NCBI GenBank assembly: GCA_050304135.1 | Contig: JBNLDC010000021.1 | Span: forward strand, 30,058 to 94,057 | Direction of reading: 5' to 3' | DNA length: 64,000 bases | DNA from: JAFGNB01 sp050304135 | GTDB lineage: Bacteria; Fibrobacterota; Chitinivibrionia; Chitinivibrionales; Chitinispirillaceae | Part shown: positions 46,960-54,850 of the stretch, piece by piece | How the letters are laid out: each line of letters begins with the position of its first letter | How positions within the stretch are numbered: position 1 is the first letter of the stretch | Position numbers and translations under genes: made by a program | Notes under the pieces: model-generated | Seen by the model: only the letters and a program-made list of their open reading frames with translations | Database searches by the model: none | What the model was told of the DNA's origin: nothing

Positions 46960-47118
46960 ACTATATAGTATCTGTTCAGAATACGGCAAAAAAGGCCGTG
47001 CATCCTTCGACCAGGCTCAGCATGAGCGGCCTTATCAAGTGAATTACGCAGATTACGCTCATCCTGAGCCTGGTCGAAGGATAGCACATTACTACATTTT
47101 GAACAGGAACTATATATA
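46960..47118. repeat. MITE-like element E4
   Basis: Left end ACTATATAGTATCTGTTCAG and right end GAACAGGAACTATATATA are inverted repeats shared with E1-E3. The interior is a different long hairpin built from CATCCTTCGACCAGGCTCAG and CTGAGCCTGGTCGAAGGAT. Confidence 0.65.
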
Positions 47119-47221
47119 AAATCGGAGGCACACCGGCAGACAGGCAACCTCCGCATGCTATAGTAGTATCGTCTATCGTACTCACCTTCCAACGATGAAA
47201 CGGATGATTTTTGGAGGAACT

Positions 47222-48076
47222 ATGCCATATACCGTCGAATACGTTACCCGGCAGCTTGAAGAGAACATGCCTTCGCTTTCACCGACCGCACTTAAAGTCA
47301 TTCAGCTTGCCAATACTATCACTACGCCGCCGGCGGAGTTGACACATGTTATAAAACTGGACCCGGTACTGTCCGCAAAGGTTCTAAAACTGGTCAACTC
47401 GTCGTACTTTTCCCTGAACACCCAGATCGTCTCGCTCGAAAAGGCGGTTATTCTGCTCGGATTGAACACGATAAAAAATCTGGCCCTCAGTGCGGCGGTG
47501 CTGGCGCAAATGGAGTCGATGGAGAAACGCACGGATTTCGATGACCAGGCATTCTGGAAACACTCACTGGCGGTTGGTGTTACGGCCAAGCTGATCGCAC
47601 AAAAACGAGGGGTCGAGAAAAAAGTAATCGAAGACTATTTCATCAGCGGGCTCCTGCACGACCTGGGGGTACTGGCCGAATTGAAAGTATTCCCCGATGA
47701 GGCGAAAAACATCCTTCTCGCCATTGCAGATGTCAGTCTGTACGATGCCGAAGATATCATTCTGAACGGACTCACCCACTGTTCCATCGGTCATGTCCTT
47801 GCTCAGCACTGGCTGCTGCCCGAAGGGCTTGCCAAGGTGTTGCTGCAGCACCATAAGCCCTGGGATAGCGGGGTGCCATCGGAGCTCGTCCTCACGGTCT
47901 ATCTTGCCGATTGTATCTGTAAAAAGAACGGCATCGGTATTGTCATGGGAAAACCCGACGCCGAGGTCGATCCGCGGGTGTATGCCGATCTGGGCATCAC
48001 TACTGCGATCGAAGCTGCTATCCTGGAAGTCATCGAAACCGAAATCACCAAAGCAATGGAGTTTCTGAAAGCATGA
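47222..48076 (+). CDS. HDOD-domain signalling protein
   Basis: The ATG at 47222 has a strong GGAGG ribosome-binding site; the frame extends nine codons further but without one. The HDOD domain covers most of the protein (about residues 8-220): MPSLSPTALKVIQLANT, VIKLDPVLSAKVLKLVNSSYFSL, LEKAVILLGLNTIKNLALS, ISGLLHDLGVLAEL, LQHHKPWDSG. HDOD proteins lack phosphodiesterase activity in known cases and act as output or scaffolding domains in signalling. Its stop overlaps the start of the metallo-beta-lactamase-fold gene by 4 bases. Confidence 0.9.
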   Translation: MPYTVEYVTRQLEENMPSLSPTALKVIQLANTITTPPAELTHVIKLDPVLSAKVLKLVNSSYFSLNTQIVSLEKAVILLGLNTIKNLALSAAVLAQMESMEKRTDFDDQAFWKHSLAVGVTAKLIAQKRGVEKKVIEDYFISGLLHDLGVLAELKVFPDEAKNILLAIADVSLYDAEDIILNGLTHCSIGHVLAQHWLLPEGLAKVLLQHHKPWDSGVPSELVLTVYLADCICKKNGIGIVMGKPDAEVDPRVYADLGITTAIEAAILEVIETEITKAMEFLKA

Positions 48077-48972
48077 AGATTCGTTATTGGGGCACCAGAG
48101 GTTCAATCGCAACACCAGGTAGAAACACCCTTGTTTATGGGGGTAATACCGCCTGTCTCTCCGTTGAAGCAGGTAATTCGATTTTTATCTTTGACGCCGG
48201 CACCGGAATCCGCGAATGCGGCAATTACCTCATGTCACTGGGGAAGAAGATCACCGCCTCGATTTTTATCTCCCATACCCACTGGGATCATATCCAGGGT
48301 TTTCCCTTTTTTGTTCCGGCCTTTATTCCCGGCAACAGCCTGACCCTGTACGGTCCACCGTCTGATATTCAGGAACAGAGCCTCAAGCAGATCATGGAAT
48401 TCCAGACAAAATATGAATATTTTCCCATCAGTCTTGCCCAGTTGGGTGCAACGATCCGGTACGTTGACTGCAGAGAAGGAACGATTGAAGTGGAGGGATT
48501 TGAAATCTCCACCTGTCGTATCAACCATCCGGTTGCCTGTCTGGCGTACAAATTGAAATGCGACGGAAAAGTATTTATTTACGGAGGCGATCATGAACCC
48601 TATCGCAATATCTATCGCGATGGATCGCAGGAAAGTGATCTGGATGAGGATTTTCTTGAAGAGCTTGATCAGAATGCCGCCGACCAGAATAACAAAATAG
48701 TCGACTTTTGCAGAAATGCCGACCTCGTTTCGTGGGACGGGCAGTATACCGAAGAGGAGTATCGGTCGAAAATCGGGTGGGGACACAGTTCCCACGAAGC
48801 TGATATCGAGCTTGCGCGAAAGGCATCAATAAAGCACCTGATCCTTACACATCATGAACCCATGAGTTCCGATGAAAAGCTTGCGGGGAGTGAGGAGCAG
48901 CTCCGTGCAAAAATGTCGGGAAGTTCCTGCAGAATCGATCTTGCCAGAGAGGGTATGGTGGTGGAGATTTAG
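48073..48972 (+). CDS. Metallo-beta-lactamase-fold hydrolase
   Basis: Begins MKIRYWGTRGSIATPG with a GGNTACL strand, then the metal motif HTHWDHIQG (His68, His70, Asp72, His73), later HPVACLAY, a VFIYGGDHEP metal-ligand region and an ILTHHEP motif. This pattern is seen in the RNase Z/PhnP-like branch of the superfamily, including cyclic-phosphate phosphodiesterases. No signal peptide. Translational coupling (ATGA) to the HDOD gene suggests the two work in one signalling unit; the substrate cannot be inferred. Confidence 0.88.
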   Translation: MKIRYWGTRGSIATPGRNTLVYGGNTACLSVEAGNSIFIFDAGTGIRECGNYLMSLGKKITASIFISHTHWDHIQGFPFFVPAFIPGNSLTLYGPPSDIQEQSLKQIMEFQTKYEYFPISLAQLGATIRYVDCREGTIEVEGFEISTCRINHPVACLAYKLKCDGKVFIYGGDHEPYRNIYRDGSQESDLDEDFLEELDQNAADQNNKIVDFCRNADLVSWDGQYTEEEYRSKIGWGHSSHEADIELARKASIKHLILTHHEPMSSDEKLAGSEEQLRAKMSGSSCRIDLAREGMVVEI

Positions 48973-49216
48973 CTCCACCGGTTGCTGAATAAGCAAAATA
49001 CAGGGGAATAAATGTTATTTTTTCCTCCGGCAATTCTGAGTTTTAACCCCCACCCCCGAAATGTATTCAAAAAATTGAAAATGATTCTGTCTTTGGTAGT
49101 AACTTATGATAATACAGCACCTTACGACACCAAGTGTACTCAAATTGAATACGGTAATTGTTCAAGCCCCATAATTGTCATGATCTTGCAGGTGTCTCAT
49201 CTATATATTTAACCGT

Positions 49217-50074
49217 ATGCAGGAGATCTTCAAATACATCAATTACCGGAAATATCTGGCCGATTACTATCAGGAAAAAAAGCGGTCGACCAAGCACTTT
49301 TCCCACCGGTATTTTGCCGCACGTGCGGGTATTAAATCTCCCGTTTTCTTCAAGCAGGTAATCGACGGCGAGCGCAACCTCACGAAAGTGATGATCGACA
49401 AATTTATCGCCGCAATCGGGCTCAATAAAAAAGAGAGTGTTTTCTTTAAAAATCTGGTACTGTTCAATCAGGCGAAAAGCGCTTCCGAAAAACAGGAGTG
49501 TTACAGTGTAATGCTCTCGATGATGCATTACGTCCAGGAGCATCAGCTCACCGGTGACCAGTATGCTTATTTTGAAAAATGGTATAACAGCGCACTGCGT
49601 GAACTTGTCTGTCTGTATGATTTTCAGGATGATTTTGAACAGATCGGAAAGACCATTCGCCCGCAGATTACAGCGACCGAAGTTAAAAAATCAATCCGGT
49701 TGCTGTTGCGTCTGAATTTAATCGTCAGGCGGAAAGATGGAACGTATCGGCAACAGGATGCGGCAATTATCAGCAGCAATGAAATGGTTACACTTTCCCG
49801 GCGGTCTTTCAACAGCGAGATGCTGCTTCTGGCACGCGAGGCCAATGAAACGGCTTCCCGTGTGGACCGGAATTTTTCGGGGATTACCATGGGGATTTCA
49901 AAGGAAAGTTATGAGGTACTGCTTACCGAAATGGCTGCATTCCGGGAGCGGGTGAAAACCATTGTCAATCAGGATAAAAACAGTTCGCGTGTGTACCAGC
50001 TGGGGCTTCATCTTTTTCCCCTCAGTGATGAACTCTCCTCCCGTGGTAATCAGAGCAGGGGGGACGGACTATGA
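49217..50074 (+). CDS. TIGR02147/DUF4423 family protein, probable regulator
   Basis: Starts MQEIFKYINYRKYLADYY, then a helix-turn-helix-like stretch (SHRYFAARAGIKSPVFFKQVIDG), FEKWYNSALRELVCLYDF, ATEVKKSIRLLLRLNLIV and the C-terminal YQLGLHLFPLS motif. No membrane or secretion signal. The stop codon overlaps the ATG of the downstream DUF2341/LamG lipoprotein gene (ATGA). The 244-bp gap before it shows no obvious palindrome. Confidence 0.86.
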   Translation: MQEIFKYINYRKYLADYYQEKKRSTKHFSHRYFAARAGIKSPVFFKQVIDGERNLTKVMIDKFIAAIGLNKKESVFFKNLVLFNQAKSASEKQECYSVMLSMMHYVQEHQLTGDQYAYFEKWYNSALRELVCLYDFQDDFEQIGKTIRPQITATEVKKSIRLLLRLNLIVRRKDGTYRQQDAAIISSNEMVTLSRRSFNSEMLLLAREANETASRVDRNFSGITMGISKESYEVLLTEMAAFRERVKTIVNQDKNSSRVYQLGLHLFPLSDELSSRGNQSRGDGL

Positions 50075-51759
50075 GCGGAATGCATTTTTTACCGGTATTC
50101 TTCGGTACCCTCGGGTGTCTTTTGTGGTGCAGCTGTGGAACCCGGTCGCTAACCGGTGGTACCAGTACGGCGGAAGACGCCCGCGTTGCAGGTGTTGTAT
50201 ATAATGAACGGGGAAAGCCGGTCCCGGGAGCCTCGGTGCAGCTGCGTACCGGTGATTATGCGTCCGACACGGCAGGAATAACCATCGGGCGAGTGGGCGC
50301 CGGTCGCGATACCGTCACCGACGAAAATGGCGCGTTCTGCATTGACTCGGTAATGCCCGGAAGTTACCGAATTGAAGTCAATGATGGCGCGGCACATGCG
50401 GTTCTGCTCACCTGTGATGTTACGGAAAACGACACCCTTGTGCGGATTCCCGACGATACCTTGTATCCGACCGGTTCGATCAGGGGAACGGTTGCTCCGA
50501 TTTTCGATTCTCTGGTATCGCTTTACATTCAGATCCCCGGTCTGGAGCGACTCGGGGTCCGTGATCCTGAAACAGGAACGTTCGTTATTGACGATCTTCC
50601 CCGGGGTTTATATACGATACGCATGCTCGCATCATCACCCGATTTTCATCTGGTCAAGTTCGACAGTACCTCGGTGGTTTCCGGGCGGGTAAGTGATATC
50701 GGCGTGATCGATGTCAATCAGGCCGGTCGGTGGCCGCACTCAAAAGTCATCGTTCTGAACACCTCGCCTTCAGGAGCCGGTGTGACGGGTGCGGTGGTGG
50801 ATTTTCCGGTACTGGTTCGCTTGCACAATGATAATTTCGATTTTACTGCCGCAAATGCCGACGGAAGTGATATCCGGTTCATGAAAACGGATGGAGCCGC
50901 ACTTCCCTACGAAATCGAGCGATGGGATCCGGTTGCCGGGCGTGCCGAGGTGTGGGTGAAGATTGATACTGTCCGCGGGAATGACAGTACCCAGACGTTT
51001 ACCATGGTATGGGGGAATCCGGGGGCCGGGAGCGAGTCGGCCGGTTGGAGTGTTTTTGACACCGCCGCCGGATTCCGTGGTGTATGGCATCTCGGCGAAA
51101 ACAGCGGTCTGAACAGGGATGCAACGGTCAATGGCTACAATGGTACGCGAAACGGTACCCTGGAGCAGGTCGGAGGAATGCTCGGGTTCGGGCAACACCT
51201 TGACGGTTCCGGTGATTACACGGAAATGGGTGATGTGTGCGATCCCGGCAAGTCGCCATTTACCGTCTGCATGTGGGTTAAACGGGCGGTTACCGATGTT
51301 CGCTCCACCATTATCTCCAAAAGTGCCGGTGGGAATCCCTCATCATCGTACGGATGGCTTGTCGAGCTTGATCCGGATGGCGCGATGATTGTATTTCTTG
51401 CTACGAATGCAGGAGGATGGGGCGACAGCGGCACGTTCGTTCTGGCTTCGGAAGCATGGATTACCGACACCAGCTGGCATTATATAGCGGTGGTTCTCGA
51501 TCGTTCCGGCAAGGATAAAAGCCGGCTGTTTATTGACGGAGCCGATGTGAGTCTGCTTCCGGCAGGCGGGGATGCGGCTGCACTCGGCGCTGTGGTCAAC
51601 CATTCTCCGCTGCGGCTCGGGGCCGATGCGAACGGAGGAAATCCCTGGAACGGAGTGCTTGATGAATGTTCTATTTCGTTTCGTGCCCGTTCAGAGACGT
51701 GGGTACGGTTGTGTTACATGAATCAGCGAATCGATGACCATTTGGTCGAATTCAGATAA
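50071..51759 (+). CDS. DUF2341/LamG lipoprotein
   Basis: Signal peptide MHFLPVFFGTLGCLLWCSCG, with Cys16 or Cys22 as candidate lipidation sites. Carboxypeptidase-regulatory-like domains follow (VAGVVYNERGKPVPGASVQL; GSIRGTVAPIFDSLVSLYIQI), then DUF2341 (FPVLVRLHNDNFDF, SDIRFMKTDG, AEVWVKIDTVRGNDSTQTFTM) and a LamG domain (FRGVWHLGENSG, GQHLDGSGDYTEMG, FTVCMWVKR, GVLDECSISFRARSETW), ending LCYMNQRIDDHLVEFR. The end is almost the same as that of the partial protein at the left edge. Probably a surface glycan-binding protein working with the coupled TIGR02147. GH43 follows after 38 bp. Confidence 0.85.
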   Translation: MSGMHFLPVFFGTLGCLLWCSCGTRSLTGGTSTAEDARVAGVVYNERGKPVPGASVQLRTGDYASDTAGITIGRVGAGRDTVTDENGAFCIDSVMPGSYRIEVNDGAAHAVLLTCDVTENDTLVRIPDDTLYPTGSIRGTVAPIFDSLVSLYIQIPGLERLGVRDPETGTFVIDDLPRGLYTIRMLASSPDFHLVKFDSTSVVSGRVSDIGVIDVNQAGRWPHSKVIVLNTSPSGAGVTGAVVDFPVLVRLHNDNFDFTAANADGSDIRFMKTDGAALPYEIERWDPVAGRAEVWVKIDTVRGNDSTQTFTMVWGNPGAGSESAGWSVFDTAAGFRGVWHLGENSGLNRDATVNGYNGTRNGTLEQVGGMLGFGQHLDGSGDYTEMGDVCDPGKSPFTVCMWVKRAVTDVRSTIISKSAGGNPSSSYGWLVELDPDGAMIVFLATNAGGWGDSGTFVLASEAWITDTSWHYIAVVLDRSGKDKSRLFIDGADVSLLPAGGDAAALGAVVNHSPLRLGADANGGNPWNGVLDECSISFRARSETWVRLCYMNQRIDDHLVEFR

Positions 51760-51797
51760 TCGGTAGCTACTATACAGAGAAAAAAGGAGAGAACACG

Positions 51798-53468
51798 GTG
51801 AAAGTGAAAGCGGCAATCTATTTGTCAATCATGATTACGGCGGCAGGTATCGTTGACGTTTTGGCCGACAATCCGGCGGTGCAGACCTGCTATACCGCCG
51901 ACCCCGCCCCGTTTGAGTACGAGGGAAGAGTTTACATGCTTTTGGGGCACGACGCGGATGACGCCGGGGGAAGTTACAAGATGCCGGACTGGAAATGTTA
52001 TTCGTCGGCGGATATGGTGAACTGGACCGATCACGGAGTCGTGCTGAATCCCAAGTCGCTCAGTTGGGCAACGACCAAGGATGCGAATGCGTCGCAGATT
52101 ATCGAACGTGACGGAAAGTTTTATTTTTACATCTCCACTACGGCTTCGGGCGGTGTCGCGGTCGGGGTCGGGGTATCGGAGAGTCCGATCGGCCCGTTTA
52201 CCGATCCACTCGGCAAACCGTTGATTTCGGGTAATGAGATGAACGGGTGCGACGCCACCCACGGCTGGCGAGGGCTCGATCCCACGGTGTTTATTGATGA
52301 TGACGGTCAGGCGTATCTGTATTGGGGAAACAATGTGCTCTACTGGGTAAAACTGAACAAGGACATGATTTCGACCAGCGGTTCCATAACCTGCATACCG
52401 CAGAATGATCCGATGTTCGGGCCGGACTACGAGGAAGGTCCCTGGTTTTACAAAAGAAACGATATTTACTATCTGCTCTATCCGTCACGAATTCCGGAGT
52501 CGATTCATTATGCCATGAGCAGCGGTCCCACCGGTCCGTGGGAGTACGGGGGACAGATTATGCCGACGCAGTCTGGAGACGGATCGAGCAGTACCATACA
52601 TCCGGGAATGCTCGATTTCGGGGGGAAGTCCTTCTTTTACTACCACGATGGTTCTCTTCCCGGCGGGGGAAGCTACAAACGGTCGGTATGTATCGAGGAA
52701 TTCACTTACAATGCCGACGGCAGCATACCGGCAATTCCTCCCACCCGGGGAGGTGTGGAAAATGGGGTCGCCAATCTTGACCCCTACGATACGGTGCAGG
52801 CGGAAACGATCTGCTGGGAGTCCGGTATAAAAACTGCTCCGTGCAGTGAGGGTGGGATTATGGTTGAGTCGATCAGCAATGGTGATTACATAAAAGTGGA
52901 GGGTGTCGATTTCGACGATGGGGCGGAAAAATTCGAAGCCCGGGTTGCCTCCGGCGCAAGCGGTGGAAAAATTGAACTCCGTCTTGACAGTGAGAACGGC
53001 ACGCTGGTGGGGACGTGTGATGTGCAGGGTACCGGAGGCTGGGATACGTGGACGACGGCTTCCTGCAGCGTGAGTGAGGCTTCCGGTATCCATGATCTGT
53101 ACCTGAAGTTTACCGGAGGAAGTAGCGAACTTTTCAATTTCAACTGGTGGCAGTTCACACCGGTACCGGTGGGGACGAGCCTGTCCGAAGCGGCAGGCAT
53201 GACGGGTAGAGCATTCCACACTGAAGCCATGTATGATGCGACACTGAGAAAATTGACAATAAACTACCGGATGGAACGCCCCGGTATGGTACGTGTAATC
53301 ATGTTCGATCAGCACGGCAGAGCGGTCGCTACGGTGGAAAGCGGCGTCAGAAGTGCCGGACACCGGAAGATGGTCTGGGATGCCCGCCGGGCATCAGCTG
53401 GAATTTATTTCTGGAAAATGACTGTTGATGGTCGGGATGCAGCTGACGGAAAGGTCGTCACCTACTGA
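51798..53468 (+). CDS. Secreted GH43 arabinofuranosidase/xylosidase-type enzyme with CBM6
   Basis: GTG start with an aaggaga ribosome-binding site; signal peptide (IYLSIMITAAGIVDVLA). GH43 propeller: TCYTADPAPFEYEGRVYMLLGHD (catalytic base Asp region), WRGLDPTVFIDDDGQAYLYWGN, and PDYEEGPWFYKRN with the acid Glu. From about residue 330 a CBM6 module (VQAETICWESGI, GDYIKVEGVDFDDGAEKFEARVASG, KIELRLDSENGTLVGTC, LFNFNWWQF) precedes a sorting-like domain (VIMFDQHGRAVATV ... AGIYFWKMTV). It likely removes arabinose or xylose side groups. It is the enzyme directly under the third TIGR02147-lipoprotein pair. Confidence 0.9.
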   Translation: MKVKAAIYLSIMITAAGIVDVLADNPAVQTCYTADPAPFEYEGRVYMLLGHDADDAGGSYKMPDWKCYSSADMVNWTDHGVVLNPKSLSWATTKDANASQIIERDGKFYFYISTTASGGVAVGVGVSESPIGPFTDPLGKPLISGNEMNGCDATHGWRGLDPTVFIDDDGQAYLYWGNNVLYWVKLNKDMISTSGSITCIPQNDPMFGPDYEEGPWFYKRNDIYYLLYPSRIPESIHYAMSSGPTGPWEYGGQIMPTQSGDGSSSTIHPGMLDFGGKSFFYYHDGSLPGGGSYKRSVCIEEFTYNADGSIPAIPPTRGGVENGVANLDPYDTVQAETICWESGIKTAPCSEGGIMVESISNGDYIKVEGVDFDDGAEKFEARVASGASGGKIELRLDSENGTLVGTCDVQGTGGWDTWTTASCSVSEASGIHDLYLKFTGGSSELFNFNWWQFTPVPVGTSLSEAAGMTGRAFHTEAMYDATLRKLTINYRMERPGMVRVIMFDQHGRAVATVESGVRSAGHRKMVWDARRASAGIYFWKMTVDGRDAADGKVVTY

Positions 53469-53497
53469 GAGGTGATGGTCGTGTTCCGCTTACCGCC

Positions 53498-53508
53498 GGG
53501 GGGGGGGG
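53498..53508 (+). repeat. G11 homopolymer tract
   Basis: Eleven G between the convergent GH43 and AraC genes. Confidence 0.8.
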
Positions 53509-53558
53509 AGGTGAGGGTACGGCTGATGGAGAGGATTCCGGCAGGCTCCGTTGGATGG

Positions 53559-54689
53559 TCAGTTGCCATCTGAACGGGGTTTGTTCCGGAATTCCATCGG
53601 ACTGACCTGCATGGCATTTTTAAACACCCGGTTGAAGTGTGATATACTGTTGAAACCCACAGCCAGTGCAATATCGAATACCAGTCTGTCCGTTTCCTTG
53701 AGCAGTCGTTTGGCTTCGTGAACACGAATCGAGGTCAGGTATTGTTTGAAACTCATGGTGAATTCCTCGTTCATTATCCGTGCGATTTTCTTCTGAGATA
53801 ATCCCAGCGACGTGCCTGCGGTCAGTATGGAAAGTCCCGGTTCAGAGTAATGTTCCGCCACGTATTCGGATATCCGCTTTGCATCCAGGTCCCGATAATT
53901 GTGCAGTTCCTTTTTATCGTAGGTAATAACGATAGAGGGGTGCTTTTTGCGTGGGGGAAGTAACCTGATTAGTAACAAGACGGTCATAATGACAAAAAAT
54001 CCCGCCAGTAGTGCGATTAGTACGGTATCTGGTTTTTTAACGAACCGGATTCCGGAAACTGAGATGGTATCCACAATACCTGTTTTTGCCGTGGCACCGC
54101 TTTCGAACTGCAGGGCGGTGACCTGTGAAAAATCAACGGGTGCCGCATCGCTCAGGGTGATGTTGTTTTTCTGAAACCACCAGTCGGGAGTACTGAGTTC
54201 CTTGAGTGGAACCGTTATCTCCTGCGGGGTGGGACCTACCTCTAGTTCCTTATAGAGATACCGTTCGCTCAATGGATCGTTTTTTCGTGAGACATTCCGG
54301 TCATACACCCTCAGGTATAATTTGCAGTCCGAAAGCTTCGATGACGAAATACGGAGTTTTACCGCGTTAAAAGAGGCGCAATCAAGGAAATGACTACTGC
54401 TGTCACCAAATGGTATGGTTATTCCGGCGTAAGGGTACGGGTACCCTTTGCGCAGAATATAACTGAGTTTCAGCGTCGACGAATCAGGGGAAACTGAGAG
54501 AATCTCGGAATTTCCGGGGGGGTCTTTTTCGGTGCGATCATCGTATGCAGTGAATGTGTACCGTTGTATATCGATTTTTTTTATGGCAAACGACGGAATC
54601 ATGAGAGCCCCGACCACCAGGATGCCTGCAAGAACAACTGCCGCAAGGTGAAGTTTCAGGGGGGAGTGACTCAATCGTATCTTTTGCAT
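53559..54689 (-). CDS. Transmembrane AraC-type regulator with extracytoplasmic carbohydrate-binding-like domain
   Basis: A membrane helix (about residues 13-34, LAAVVLAGILVVGALMIP) and a second one (about 222-244, TVLIALLAGFFVIMTVLLLIRLL) enclose a ~185-residue outer domain. Its strands (YAGITIPFGDSSSHFLDCASFNAVKLRISSS, TVPLKELSTPDWW, VTALQFESGATA) resemble CIA30/CBM11-type beta-sandwiches. The cytoplasmic end is an AraC DNA-binding domain (about 272-366; LGLSQKKIARIMNEEF, FKQYLTSIRVHEAKRLLKE, IALAVGFNSISHFNRVFKNAMQVSPMEFR). It looks like a one-component sensor that could bind glucan outside the inner membrane and act on DNA directly. It is divergent from the permuted GH16; element copy C overlaps its start codon. 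Confidence 0.87.
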   Translation of the reverse strand: MQKIRLSHSPLKLHLAAVVLAGILVVGALMIPSFAIKKIDIQRYTFTAYDDRTEKDPPGNSEILSVSPDSSTLKLSYILRKGYPYPYAGITIPFGDSSSHFLDCASFNAVKLRISSSKLSDCKLYLRVYDRNVSRKNDPLSERYLYKELEVGPTPQEITVPLKELSTPDWWFQKNNITLSDAAPVDFSQVTALQFESGATAKTGIVDTISVSGIRFVKKPDTVLIALLAGFFVIMTVLLLIRLLPPRKKHPSIVITYDKKELHNYRDLDAKRISEYVAEHYSEPGLSILTAGTSLGLSQKKIARIMNEEFTMSFKQYLTSIRVHEAKRLLKETDRLVFDIALAVGFNSISHFNRVFKNAMQVSPMEFRNKPRSDGN

Positions 54690-54761
54690 AACGGGTAAAA
54701 TTACTTCTCAAAAAAGGTATTTGGCTATTTCTGCAAATAGAATTGAACCATAGCGCATAGT
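54681..54761 (+). promoter_or_regulatory. Beta-glucan-associated 81-bp element, copy C
   Basis: Aligns without gaps to copies A and B at TTTGCA, ATTACTTCTCAAAA and TATTTCTG.AAA; the right arm is poorly conserved. It lies between the divergent AraC and permuted GH16 genes, and its left end covers the AraC start codon. Binding here could repress the AraC gene while acting on the GH16 promoter. Confidence 0.55.
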
Positions 54762-54850
54762 TATTGGAGCATTGTCCAGATTATATTGCTGATACAACAC
54801 GAAAATCTGCTAATCTAACAACCACTTAAATATGCTTGAAGGAGTTTTAT

